A stretch of DNA of 64,000 bases from Cyclaneusma minus (lineage: Eukaryota; Ascomycota; Leotiomycetes; Marthamycetales; Marthamycetaceae), in contig JAKZHN010000029.1 in assembly GCA_037179335.1 (NCBI GenBank), forward strand, positions 310,001-374,000, given 5' to 3'. Under the pieces are notes generated by a model. The model ran no database searches. It saw only the letters and a list, made by a program, of their open reading frames with translations, and had not been told where the DNA came from. The position numbers and the translations under genes are program-made. Below are positions 31,278 through 41,333 of the stretch, in pieces (position 1 is the stretch's first letter; each line of letters begins with the position of its first letter).

Positions 31278-32098
31278 ATGGCCTCGACTACAGATTCAAA
31301 AGGCGCCTTAGAACCGAAGCCCGACCCCTACCCCAAAATCTCTCCCTCGCACCCCTCCAACGACCCAGCCAAAACCAAATACGACCCCTCCTCCCCATGG
31401 TCCAACATCTTCAACATCCTCCGCGGCGCCATGACACCCGAAGGCCAGGAAGCCTTCCGCGAAGACGCCTACATCCGCAACGAAGCCCGCGACTGCAAGC
31501 GCTGTGACGAATGGCGCGACTATCTGCTAGCCTACTCGCCCATCATCCGCTTTCTCAATGGCAAAATCAACGATCTGAACGGCGACCTCAACAAATCGAA
31601 TATCTTGTGCCGGCGGTGTCCGCTCAGGGTTGACGAGAATGGTAAGAAGTTTAGGCAGGGCGGGGGATTCAGTCCAGATCATGGCATCTTGATTTGTGCA
31701 AACGAGATGAGGAATCAGGGCCATTTGGAGGATACTATGGCTCATGAGATGGTGCATGCGTGGGATCATCTGAGGTGGAAGGTCGATTGGTCTGATTTGA
31801 GGCATGCGGCTTGCACAGAGGTAGGCAAGATCCAAGATGCTTGTGAAGGGTAAGAGCTGACAGAAGACAGATTCGGGCGTCGAGTTTGAGCGGCGAGTGC
31901 AGGTGGACCAGAGAGTTCTTTATAAGGAACAACTGGAGCATCACTCAACAACACCAAAACTGCGTAAGGAATAGAGCCATCAGATCGGTTATGGCTAGGC
32001 CGTCGTGTAAGGACGACGTCCAGGCTACAAAGGTGGTGAACGAGGTGTGGGACTCTTGTTACGGCGATACCCGGCCCTTCGACGAGATTTACAAGTGA
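31278..32098 (+). CDS. ATP23: Mitochondrial inner membrane metalloprotease Atp23
   Basis: Two exons, 31278-31820 and 31871-32098, with a 50 bp intron (GTAGGC donor, GAGCTGAC branch, GACAG acceptor, phase 0); 256 residues. Atp23 processes the Atp6 precursor and assists F1Fo ATP synthase assembly in the intermembrane space. The zinc-protease motif HEMVH is visible near residue 156, within EDTMAHEMVHAWD. The family's conserved cysteines appear as ARDCKRCDEW and NILCRRCPL, and in the second exon as ECRW, QNC, PSC and WDSCYGD. Start chosen at the ATG of MASTTDSKG; the frame is open further upstream without support. Confidence 0.9.
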
Positions 32099-32308
32099 AG
32101 AGCTTGGTCACTTCACATCGAAGTTGCCACTGTATATCGTATCGGACTTGTACTTTTACTCGAGCATTATCCAGCGTAGGCGTCACGGAAATACCAAATG
32201 CCCACTCCAGACTCCCATGCTTATTCCTGACTGCTCCTTGACCCTCGGCCCCTGAACTCCGAACATAATCCAACAGAAACCCATCATCCGCATCAGCCGC
32301 ATCCTACT

Positions 32309-33713
32309 TCAATCGCGTAATCCTAGAGAGGACTTGCTAAGCTTTGAGAGAGAAGACTTGCTTCCAGCTGATGACTTGTGCTCGCGTTTCGCCGCTCTCT
32401 CTCCTTTCTTGAGATATTTGACAATCCAGGGGTGCTCCTTTACAGCATCCAAGGATATTCGCTTCTCGGGATCCAACACCAACAGCTGATCGCAGTTAGT
32501 ATACGCATTTAAAACGTAGCACAAAGTGGACTTACCCTCTTGATGAGGTCCCTTGCTTCAGGACTGACGAATGATGGCACAGTGAAGTCTCCTCGTACAA
32601 TCCGTCGTTGTGTCTTCACAGGCTCGTCTTCGAAGGGCGCTTCTCCAACCAAGAACTCATATGCCAATACTCCAAGACTCCACAGATCAACCTTTTCGCT
32701 GTATGGTTTGTCCTTGAGACTCGGGTTGATCATCTCCGGTGGGAGATAGTCCAGCGTGCCACACATTGTGTTTCGTCGATTGTTTGGTGCATGGACACTC
32801 CATCCGAAATCGGAAATTTTCAATTCGTCCCCAACACCCACAAGAATATTCTCGGGCTTGATATCTCGGTGCATAACACTTTTCTCGTGCAGGTATTTCA
32901 GCGCAGTGGCCATTTGTGCAATATACGTCGCAGCTTTCCACTCTGGAAATCGGTTCTCGCGTCGCAGATGTTTGTAAAGCTCTCCTTTGCCCGCGAACTC
33001 GAGAATCAGGAAAATGCGCTTGCTGTCGTAGAAATGTCCGAACATTTGCAGAACATTGGGATGGCGCAAGTTGCTCTGGATCTCGATTTCTCGGCGCACT
33101 TGTTTTTCAACTTTGCCCTTGAAGATTTCGTTCTTGTGCAGAACCTTCAATGCACAAATGTAACCACTATTCCGTTCCCGTGCCATGTAGACTCGACCAA
33201 ATTTGCCTTTGCCCAGCGGTCGCCCGATTTCGAACATCCCCAGATGCCATTCTATTGGCACGGGTGGTTGGTTGTAGAGAGGATTTGACTTTCGTTCCGC
33301 CCTAGCTAGGTCTACAGACACTCGCGACGCCGTGGTGATGGTTTTTCTTCCCGGGGAGTTGGGTCCGCCGAGCATTTGGGAGGAGCGCCATTGCGACGGT
33401 ACGGTAACTTGTGTGATGGTAGTTGTGTTTTGGTTCTGGAGAGCAAGCTTCAGGAGATTCGCGCGACCGGTGTTCTGGGCTAGGTGGGTACTCGGTCTCT
33501 GCGGCGGTTGTGTGCTTGGTCTCTGTGCTATTTGGGCATTTGACATGGACGTCTGCAGAGAAGTCAGATCAGTAATTCAGCAGCATGAGCAAGAGCAGCA
33601 TGAGCAAGAGCACCAACCTTGAGCTTTGAGAACCGCTTGCTGCCATCGGCAGGTTCGTTCTCATCGTTGACAGACATGCGATCGAATCGCGACTCCAGAG
33701 TACGGGTGGCCAT
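32309..33713 (-). CDS. IPL1: Aurora-type serine/threonine protein kinase (Ipl1/Ark1)
   Basis: Three exons: 33713-33618, 33552-32536 and 32485-32309; 429 residues. Aurora kinase is the catalytic subunit of the chromosomal passenger complex, controlling kinetochore-microtubule attachment and cytokinesis. After a ~140-residue disordered N-terminus, the kinase domain shows GKGKFGRVY (146-154), the ATP-anchoring ALK (Lys about 168), HRDIKPEN (Asp about 262), DFGWSVHAP (about 280-288) and the T-loop RRNTMCGTLDYLPPEM (Thr about 294). These are diagnostic of the Aurora family. Intron 1 (33553-33617) has an unusual GTTGGT donor and a perfect 15-bp tandem duplication; intron 2 has a textbook TACTAAC branch. 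Convergent with ATP23, divergent from TIP41. Confidence 0.93.
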
Positions 33714-34214
33714 TGCGTGGATATGGGGAGAAGCTGCGGAGAGCTTGTAAGTAGATTGCGGTTTACTCCGTCGTTGATGTTTTCGCGTCAAATGAGGTTT
33801 GGTGATGCGGTCGCAGATCTGCAATCATCAATGTTTCTTGCTTTGGCGCTAGTGTTGCCCAGCAACGCCTGAGAAGTTCGGAGAATTGAAACCCCGGCCG
33901 ACGGCCGTGGAGTTGAGGGGATTGCATTGCCAAAAGTGCATACCATTCGTAATTTATTTATTATCAGCACATTTAATACTTTTCTTACTAGGAGAATAGT
34001 ACTGACTGTACTGTCTAGACAATATAGTTTTTCTCTAGATATTTGAGCAAGTCATAAATACGCCGTGGGGTGAGTGAGGCTTGTTTAAGCTCGCTGCTGC
34101 CCCCTCCACCACTCCCACTTAACCCCGCCAAAAGCATCTTCAAGTTCCTTGCCACAGCTCCAGCAACCCAGCAATTCACAACTCTCACCAAAGTCCCCTT
34201 CCACACTCTGCATC
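33714..34214. promoter_or_regulatory. Divergent intergenic region between Aurora kinase and TIP41
   Basis: About 500 bp holding both promoters and leaders. A GC-rich inverted repeat (CCGGCCGACGGCCGTGG, near 33895-33911) is visible. No factor site is assigned. Confidence 0.5.
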
Positions 34215-35160
34215 ATGACGGCTCTCAACGGGCCAGATGCCATCAATGAGCCTTTTCCCCTTCCATCGCGCGCAGACTCGGCTACAATGCACCGAGAGCA
34301 GAAAGGCTTCGTCATCAGCGCCAGAAAGCTGCCCATCTCTAAGGCCGAACCCATAGAGGAGATGCAAAAGAAGCTCGGCATCCCGCCCCCGGAAATGATC
34401 TTCGGAGACAACCTGCTATCAATCAAGCACAAACAGACTGGCTGGGAGATCGAGTTCAACTCGTTCGATGCTTTGGATCGGGTAGACAAGACCGACAAGA
34501 ACATGCTCAAGGTCGCATACTCTCAGGCATGGTCTTCTAGCAGGTGCGTTGTTGTCCCTGGCCGGATTTGAGGTTATTCTGACATTCATTTGCAGAGAGA
34601 AAGCGCATGAGGGTATCAAGGAAGTAGTCAAGCCTTTCGACTGGTCATATACTACCGACTACAGGGGCACTGTACATGGCAAGCCCTTCACTCCAGATAC
34701 TGAACCACTACCCATCGAGCTCCTGAAACGCCCGGACCCCATTCTCTTCTTCGAGGAAGTGGTCTTGTACGAAAGCGAACTGGACGACAATGGCATCTCG
34801 ATCTATTCTTGCAAAGTGAGAGTCATGCCGGATGGCATGCTCCTCCTAGTCCGCATGTTCCTGCGTCTTGACAATGTCATCTTCAGGGTACGGGACACGC
34901 GCGTCTATGTGGATTTTGACAGACAAAAGGTCATCAGAGAGTACACAGCTAAGGAGGAAGGATTCGACAAGGTTCGCGAGGTTAGTACATTTCCTTGCGT
35001 CTCGCCCTTTGATTATATGTTCTGACAAGGCATCTAGAGTCTTCGGCTGGCTGGCAAGCTTCCAGACGAAATCACGGTTGCTATGCGGGATGCCAATCAG
35101 ATCGCACCATTCCTCCACACGGTTGATCAGTCGTTGGAAAGCGTGGATCTGAGCCAGTAG
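34215..35160 (+). CDS. TIP41: TIP41-like protein, PP2A/TOR signalling
   Basis: Three exons: 34215-34543, 34596-34980 and 35038-35160, with introns of 52 and 57 bp; 278 residues. Tip41/TIPRL binds type 2A phosphatase catalytic subunits and opposes Tap42, acting downstream of TOR. The conserved core is clear: WEIEFNSFDALDRVDK, FDWSYTTDYRGTV, PDPILFFEEVVLYESELDDN, CKVRVMPDGMLLLVRMFLRL and FRVRDTRVYVDF. The last exon supplies a short C-terminal helix (GKLPDEITVAMRDANQIAPF). Length and motif order match the family. Confidence 0.92.
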
Positions 35161-35563
35161 CGGCGGGTTGAGGGAATTCATGCATTGCACAGGCGTTGGT
35201 TTCTCGACATGGACGGGTTGTAAAGGCATCACAGGAGTTCTTCGCATCCTTTCAAAGTAGGGTTTCATCGATTTGCTGATACCATACGGACTCACGTGGC
35301 CGGAACGAATCTATGAGCTTGGGTGAGGCTCTATTGAGAGCTGGAAATTTGATCAAATAAAGTTGATCAAATAAAGTTGATCAACTTTTGATCAACTGGT
35401 CGATTTTTTGCACAAAATCTGAAATGCCGTAGCATAGTGTAAAGGCAGGCTGATCTAGCCCCTGTAACAGCAAAATCCGCAACGCCCCCACAGCTATATG
35501 CATGGCCTACCCATAACCTAGAACGCCTGCTTTTGCCATCCCTTTTGAAGAGCACAAAAACGT
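35161..35563. other. Convergent 3' region with GATC-containing repeat
   Basis: Between TIP41 and NIP7 stop codons. At about 35349-35398 a 14-bp unit GATCAAATAAAGTT is repeated twice, followed by GATCAACTTTT and GATCAACTGG. TTGATCAA palindromes therefore recur at 11-14 bp spacing and can fold back on themselves. It may act as a bidirectional terminator; that is inference. Confidence 0.5.
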
Positions 35564-36190
35564 TCAAGTCGTCGTGAACAGCGTATCCTCCTCTCTCAGA
35601 TACTCTCCACAATCGGCCTGCCTGAAACACGTAATAGCCGTAGGATCCAGTCGTCTCGCTTCCTGTGTGCTCCTCGCCGTGACTCCGAAGCCCAGCGGTG
35701 TGTCATTCATGCTGTAGACCACAACACCTTGGTGCTCTGGGCAATCCTCCGACCACCGTCCCACATGCGCCTTGACAACATTTCCACCGTACAGGAAAGG
35801 CATTTCACCATTGGACTTCACCCAGACCTTGTATCGTGCATGTTCGGCGAGGATAGGGAGAGCAGTGATGTGGAGGCGGAATTTTCCAGTTTTGGTGAAC
35901 TTGCCTGTGTTCAGGGTTAGTTTTGTATGCTCGGGTCCAAGTGAGGCTGGCTTTGGTGGCATACCTAGACAAGTGCCCAGAGAGAGCAGCTGGTGTCGCG
36001 AGACGGAGGTGGCCAGGTTCGCTATGGAGAGGCGCACGTAGTAACAGCGCGACTGATGAAGGCGGAAGACATAGCGGTCGGCGTTGGGCGAGTCGTCGAG
36101 AGGCTGGATGAGGTTTTTGAGAGACGAGCCGGTGTAGTTGGCTAGCTTTGTGAAGAGAGTCTGCGTCTCGGATTCCGTGAGAGGGCGCAT
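35564..36190 (-). CDS. NIP7: 60S ribosome subunit biogenesis protein Nip7
   Basis: Exons 36190-35965 and 35904-35564; 188 residues, close to the 181 of yeast Nip7. It works in the nucleolus in 27S pre-rRNA processing. The protein starts MRPLTESETQTLFTKLANY, followed by YVFRLHQSRCYYVRL, LLSLGTCLGKFTKTGKFRLH, YKVWVKSNGEMPFLYG and a C-terminal PUA region (GVVVYSMNDTPLGFGVTA). The 60 bp intron (GTATGC donor, AAACTAACC branch, ACACAG acceptor) is a multiple of three and open, so an unspliced reading would insert 20 residues within the conserved LGTCLG-KFTKTGKF. Divergent from NOC3. Confidence 0.93.
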   Translation of the reverse strand: MRPLTESETQTLFTKLANYTGSSLKNLIQPLDDSPNADRYVFRLHQSRCYYVRLSIANLATSVSRHQLLSLGTCLGMPPKPASLGPEHTKLTLNTGKFTKTGKFRLHITALPILAEHARYKVWVKSNGEMPFLYGGNVVKAHVGRWSEDCPEHQGVVVYSMNDTPLGFGVTARSTQEARRLDPTAITCFRQADCGEYLREEDTLFTTT

Positions 36191-36477
36191 ATTTGCGAGG
36201 AATTCCAGGCAATTCAACTGGGCGGATATGGGGCGAAGAAACAGAGGTCGCTCGGTCGGGTTTTGGGGAAATTCGACGTGCAGTCGTGGGATGGGACTTT
36301 CAAATGCGGTGTTGGTGGTGTGTAGTAACTTTTTTTCGCTTTTGCGCGCAGCCTCAGTGCAATCGGCAGAATCTCTCCCGCCCGCTATCGCGAAATTATT
36401 TCTCCCACTTGCGCCAACTCCAACTTAATTCCTACAAAGCGTCTGCACATTGAATCCCGAAATCGAATCCCGAAAAA
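36191..36477. promoter_or_regulatory. Divergent promoter shared by NIP7 and NOC3
   Basis: 287 bp between start codons of two genes for 60S subunit biogenesis. Shared control of ribosome-biogenesis genes is common in fungi; co-regulation here is inferred from the arrangement. Confidence 0.6.
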
Positions 36478-38517
36478 ATGGCAAAAGTACCAGCCGTCAA
36501 ACGGCGCAAGCTCGATTCTCCGACTGCCGCAGAACCTGCTTCCACACTCTCCAATTTCTACCAAAACGCCGCCGGCTGGGACCTGGAGCAAGACTACGAA
36601 TCAAGGCCGCGAAAAGGCAAGAAGAGGGAAAAGGAAAACACACGACTACCAATCAAGACCTCTGACGGCTTGATAAAGCAAGTGGACGCGCCGACGAAAG
36701 AGCAGGAGGAAGCGAGCGATCAGGAATGGCTGGAAGAGGACAGCCAGCAGGAGGAGGAGCCGGTGCCAGAGAAGGTAGAGGAGAAGCCGAAAGTGCCTCT
36801 ACGCCAGCAGATTCTGGAGGCAAAAGAAGAGCTGGCGAGGATTGCCTTGCTGCTGAATGAGAATCCGGAAGAAAATGCCGGTGCCTTCAAAACTTTGGCC
36901 CAGTTCTCGCAGTCGCCGACTGTCACGATTAAGAAGCTGGCTCTGGCCACACAGTTGACTGTCTACAAAGATGTCATTCCGGGCTATCGAATACGGCCTC
37001 TGGGCGAAGAGGATATGACGTCCAAGGTTTCGAAGGAGGTGCGGAAATTGCGAGCCTACGAACAATCACTTGTCGCGGGTTACAAGGAGTACATCGAGGA
37101 GTTGGCAAAGTTGGCTTCAGCAAAGGTTACGGGCGCAGATGTTGATGTTAGAAGTCTCAGAACCCTTGCTCTATCTTGCGCCTGCTCTCTGCTGGTTGCC
37201 GTACCTCACTTCAACTTTCGCGGGGATCTGCTGAAGATACTGGTTGGAAAACTAAGTACGAGGAAGATTGATGAAGACTTTGTCAAGTGCCGCGAAACCA
37301 TAGAAGGACTGTTCAGGGATGATGAGGACGGCAAAGCCTCCCTGAATGCTGTGGAGCTCCTCACGAAGATGATAAAGGGGAGGAATTACCATGTCGACGA
37401 GAGTGTGCTGAATACCTTCTTACACCTCAGACTCCTGGACGAATTTTCCTGGAAAGCCTCCCAAAACAAGGTCGATAAGCCTAAGCATGATGCTTTGGCT
37501 GCGGGGAAGAAATTGAAGGAGAAACGAGAGTTTCGCACAAAGAAGCAGAGGAAGTTGATGAAGGAGCGCAAGGAGATTGAAAAGGAGATGAGCCAAGCCG
37601 ATGCTACTGTCAGCCACGAAGAACGAGATCGCATGCAGGCCGAGACGCTCAAGCTTGTCTTTGTCGTCTACTTCCGCATCCTGAAGTCCAGAAACCCGAA
37701 ACTTATGGGTGCAGTCCTCGAGGGACTAGCACGTTACGCCCACCTCATCAATCAGGAGTTCTTTGGCGACATTCTCGAAGCCCTCAAAGATCTCATTCGT
37801 CACACTGAAGAGCTAGACGAGCCAGCTGTGGACGAAGAGGATGCTGAGCAGGACGACGAGGACACAGAAGCGACCCGCAACATCTCCCGCGAGTCACTCC
37901 TGTGCATCATCACGGCCTTTGCCCTCCTCGAAGGTCAAGACGCCGCAAAGGCCGCATCCACCCTCCATCTCGACCTCAGCTTCTTCATTAGCCACCTCTA
38001 CCGCACGCTACACAGCCTCTCCCTAAACCCAGATATCGAACTCTCCTCCAAATCCCTACACCTCAGCGACCCCAACGACGCATCCGACCCCTCCCGGTTC
38101 TCCGCCAAAGACATGAAAAACAAGGTAAACCACACCACGACCACCGTCCTCCTCCTGCGCTCGCTCAACAGCATTCTACTCCCACCCACCAACATCCGTG
38201 CCGTCTCTCCCCTCCGCCTTGCTGCCTTCACCAAAAATCTTTACACCATCGCATTGCAACTGCCTGAGAAATCTTGCAGCGCGGTGCTCAGCTTGCTGGA
38301 AAAAGTAAGCATGAATCATGGCAAGAAGATTGGTGCGCTGTGGCATACGGAGGAGCGGAAGGGTGATGGGAGATATACGCCATTGGCGGGCGATGTGGAG
38401 GGAGCGAATCCTTTTGCTGCGACGTGCTGGGAGGGGGAGTTGTTGAGGAAACACTTTAGCCCTAAAGTAAGGGAGAGTGTGGGGGAGGTGGAAAGGGGAA
38501 TTCTGAAGGCTAGGTAG
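36478..38517 (+). CDS. NOC3: Nucleolar complex protein Noc3
   Basis: Single-exon 679-residue protein. Noc3 forms a complex with Noc2 for pre-60S maturation and export and has a reported role in replication initiation in yeast. Seen here: N-terminal basic tract (VKRRKLDSP), SNFYQNAAGWDLEQDYE, and the Noc3-type domain (ELARIALLLNENPEENAGAF, LATQLTVYKDVIPGYRIRPL). A basic helical region follows (FRTKKQRKLMKERKEIEKEM, about 340-365). The C-terminal CBF/Mak21-like part includes KSRNPKLMGAVLEGLARYAH and ends near the stop. No intron is needed. Length matches fungal Noc3. Confidence 0.92.
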   Translation: MAKVPAVKRRKLDSPTAAEPASTLSNFYQNAAGWDLEQDYESRPRKGKKREKENTRLPIKTSDGLIKQVDAPTKEQEEASDQEWLEEDSQQEEEPVPEKVEEKPKVPLRQQILEAKEELARIALLLNENPEENAGAFKTLAQFSQSPTVTIKKLALATQLTVYKDVIPGYRIRPLGEEDMTSKVSKEVRKLRAYEQSLVAGYKEYIEELAKLASAKVTGADVDVRSLRTLALSCACSLLVAVPHFNFRGDLLKILVGKLSTRKIDEDFVKCRETIEGLFRDDEDGKASLNAVELLTKMIKGRNYHVDESVLNTFLHLRLLDEFSWKASQNKVDKPKHDALAAGKKLKEKREFRTKKQRKLMKERKEIEKEMSQADATVSHEERDRMQAETLKLVFVVYFRILKSRNPKLMGAVLEGLARYAHLINQEFFGDILEALKDLIRHTEELDEPAVDEEDAEQDDEDTEATRNISRESLLCIITAFALLEGQDAAKAASTLHLDLSFFISHLYRTLHSLSLNPDIELSSKSLHLSDPNDASDPSRFSAKDMKNKVNHTTTTVLLLRSLNSILLPPTNIRAVSPLRLAAFTKNLYTIALQLPEKSCSAVLSLLEKVSMNHGKKIGALWHTEERKGDGRYTPLAGDVEGANPFAATCWEGELLRKHFSPKVRESVGEVERGILKAR

Positions 38518-39502
38518 GCTGGTGTCCAGCGGTATTTACGATCATTTGCTGTTGTCACAGGTAGAAAGATAGCTCTGCCGGTAAATACAACGCAATGATC
38601 TGACAATGGATCATGGGCAAATATGAGATTGAACACCTTCCTGAATTATGTGGTCTCTGGAATTCGGACTGAAATGAAGTGATGAGTCAAATAAGTGTCA
38701 CAGGCTTTTGCGCTTATGGCCTGCCCTTCATGATTCCATTTGTGGGCCAGACCAAAGGGGGCGAGAGACGGCCAGGCGAAAGTGGGTCCAGGACTGATTG
38801 CTAAAATCAGAGCCAGAGGGAACGGGAGTCGGCTAAGGATCAGGGTCAGAAAGGGGGTGCAGACTTTTTTTTGTCCCACTGTACCAATAAATCTTTTGTG
38901 ACCGATGCTACCACTTTATCAGATTTTTGACAAGTCGTTCAGCTCCAATTTAGCCTCCAAATGGCATTGATGCGATCTAATGACTGGTGATTTTCCAATA
39001 ACCAGAGGGAAGATAGGGGCCACAGCCACAGATGACAGAAAGGGGTGTCCTCCCTGATATTCCCAGGCTTGCTCACTCCTTTACCTTTATTGTTGAACTC
39101 CTGTTCTGTCCCGGGAACTCTGCCAAAGGGGATGGGATGGATGTCGTCCTCAGGCCCACGATGTTGACCACGCACAGCGGGTCACGATTTGCCGCTTACC
39201 ACCTCTCCCACAACTCTTGACTTGAAGCCATCCGGAGCCTCACGATGCCCACCAACTGCTAGAGTCGGTCTAGCAACTCCGTCCGACAATGAGGTGAGTC
39301 CATAAAGCTCGCAAAGATGTCAGACCTGGCAAGACAGATCCACACAAACCACATCTCCCTCCGCGCACCCCCTCAAAACCCATCTGTACGTCATCTCCCC
39401 TGTCTCTCCCTGTTCTGAACAGTCAGGAATTGCTGTGGACACAGACAGACAATAGATGCTAACGGACGTAGCAAACTCGCACAAAAATGTACAAAACAAA
39501 CA
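38518..39502. other. Intergenic region with a half MITE-like terminus
   Basis: At about 38846-38882 the sequence GGGTGCAGACTTTTTTTTGT followed by CCCACTGTA resembles the right terminus of family A, but no matching left end is seen. At about 39319-39387 ATGTCAGACCTGG opens a 23-codon frame that ends at a GTACGT donor, and a GCTAAC...GTAG acceptor follows near 39473. This may be an upstream exon of the next gene or a regulatory upstream frame. Confidence 0.45.
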
Positions 39503-39899
39503 ATGTCGGTCGATAACAGTCCCATCGCGGGACTTGCAATCACCTACATCCTGATGCTCGCTGGTACATAGACCCCGACGTCTCTTCTTGCTCCTTCCCT
39601 TCTCTTCCCTTTCCTTCTTCCCTTTCCTTCCCTTCCCTTCCCTCTCCTCCCCTTCCGCCGCCTGAGCTTCTTACACCAGCTAATGCAAGCTCCAGCCGCA
39701 TGTGTCCTCGCAGGCCTCATCTACCGAGACTGGTGTTGTCGCCAGTTCACCAACGTCCGAGCCGCCATGGCACGCAAGCTCCCTTCGAGCACTCCCAACG
39801 GGTTAGTAATAGCAGACTCTTCTCAACTCAAGCTTTCGGCGTACTCTCTATCTTTCATTCACTGACCTGTATTCGTTCAGAGCCTCGACTTCGTCCTAG
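39503..39899 (+). CDS. Candidate 55-residue single-pass membrane protein
   Basis: Three exons, 39503-39563, 39714-39801 and 39881-39899, with introns of 150 and 78 bp (GTACAT/CGCAG and GTTAGT/TTCAG with an ACTGACC branch). The joined frame reads MSVDNSPIAGLAITYILMLA, then GLIYRDWCCRQFTNVRAAMA, then RKLPSSTPNGASTSS. One hydrophobic segment (about 8-23) is followed by a basic tail, typical of small tail-type membrane proteins. The hydrophobic segment is interrupted by intron 1 and restored by splicing, which supports the model. Function unknown; the 5' end is uncertain. Confidence 0.5.
39572..39660 (+). repeat. Polypyrimidine tract inside intron
   Basis: A nearly pure C/T run of about 85 bases (CTTCCC/CTTTCC units) lies within intron 1 of the small membrane protein gene, just upstream of the branch sequence GCTAATGC. 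It probably strengthens 3' splice-site recognition, and such a tract can also form triplex DNA. Confidence 0.7.
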
Positions 39900-41333
39900 A
39901 ACACCGGCAGCGACGAAATAGCAAAATCCTTTTTTAAAGAGATTGGGGTTTGGCGTTGGGGTTCGGAGCTGGATGGGAGGGGTTTGGTGGAGAATGAGGT
40001 TTCACAGCTTCGGCTGTGTTTAGAAATACAAATTCTTCGTCAGCAGGCACTTTTCAATGCTCATGGGATAAAGACATCGCGCTTGCTCTTGCTCTTAACT
40101 CTGCAACGTGTCAACTTGTTTCTGTGGATTGATAAATAAAACTTTGGGAATTCCAAGGCGAGTTGTCGAGCTTCCTGTTTTAGTATTGGGGCGGCAAACC
40201 CCCCCCCGCCCCGAACCCCTGTTCACGATTAGAAGTATCTGTGGTGATTAGGAACGCCCTGATTCTGAAGAATTGTGGATATCGTCATGGATTTGGAATA
40301 TTCCCATAATTACGAAAATCCCTAACGATTAGGAGTATCCCCGGTAATTGACAAAATCCCTATTGATCAGAATTCGGGAAATCTCAAACTGAAAGCAGAA
40401 GTACTTTCTAACCACTGCCACACATTGATTCCATTCAGAAAGGGCGACGGGGTGCAGACGTTTTGTCGTCGCACTGTAAATTGTAAATTCGGGCAAAACA
40501 ATAAACAGATTCAACGGAGTTGAAATTAAGTGGAAATGAAATCGAGCGCAGCGAGCCACGGGGGTTTGGGGGCCTGCCCCCATGAAATAAAGTATCATTA
40601 GTAGTGTATCGAGGCTTGTTTTGCCCGGCTCACGACCTGGCTTGCCAATGTGGCAGTGAAGCTAGGAGAGACTTGAATCACATCCAGAAAGAGAGGCCTG
40701 CCTACCTAGCCTCAGCCATCAGATGGACGTTTCCAGGTATTTGGGCAAGAAGATTTGCAGCATACAAAGCAAGCGCCATATAGCCAAGCCAAGGCAAGAA
40801 ACATCACAAGCAACCAGGGTAGCAGAAAGCCAAGTATCATAGTATCGCTGTTCAATTTCCCCTCGTCATAGCACGTATGCTAGCAGCCTACATAACCCTC
40901 CACCATAAAGAAGTTAGATATCATATCCCCAAACCCCAAGCCCTATTCCAAACCCCCGAGGAAAAGCAAGGCTAACCGTGACCAAGCCAAAGTCTTGATA
41001 GCATTCTGCATCTTTTTTATGCTCCAAAGTCGCAAATCAAATCCCAGCACGCATGATACGCATTCCGCCCAAGAAGATTTCCCATATGGCAAGCTGACAT
41101 GTGTGAGGTACAACAGGCAGTGTACATGCAAACAGGGGGTATGAACAAAAGATAAATGGCAATATATGCACTGAATGCAGAACAATAGCAAATTGCGATG
41201 GATCGCGGGTCGGGTGTGCGAGGAAATAACATGCAGGCGGGAAAGCCGTGTCGTCGTAGAGTCTCGATTTGACGAGTCGTTATGGTGTGGCCCAGTTCGC
41301 CACGAGCGTGCCCCAGCGCCAAAGACATTGCTT
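39900..41333. other. Intergenic region with degraded inverted-repeat element
   Basis: Between about 40184 and 40478 there is AT-rich DNA with units such as GGAATATTCCCATAATTACG and GATTAGGAGTATCCCCGGTA. It ends in GGTGCAGACGTTTTGTCGTCGCACTGTA, resembling family A termini but strongly diverged. The rest, 40480-41330, shows no supported gene and probably contains the 3' flank of the RING-PH-VWA gene. Confidence 0.45.

Noticed and set aside
34846..35295. 149-codon minus-strand frame over the TIP41 3' end
   Set aside because: It overlaps conserved TIP41 exons in the opposite sense and matches no splice model.
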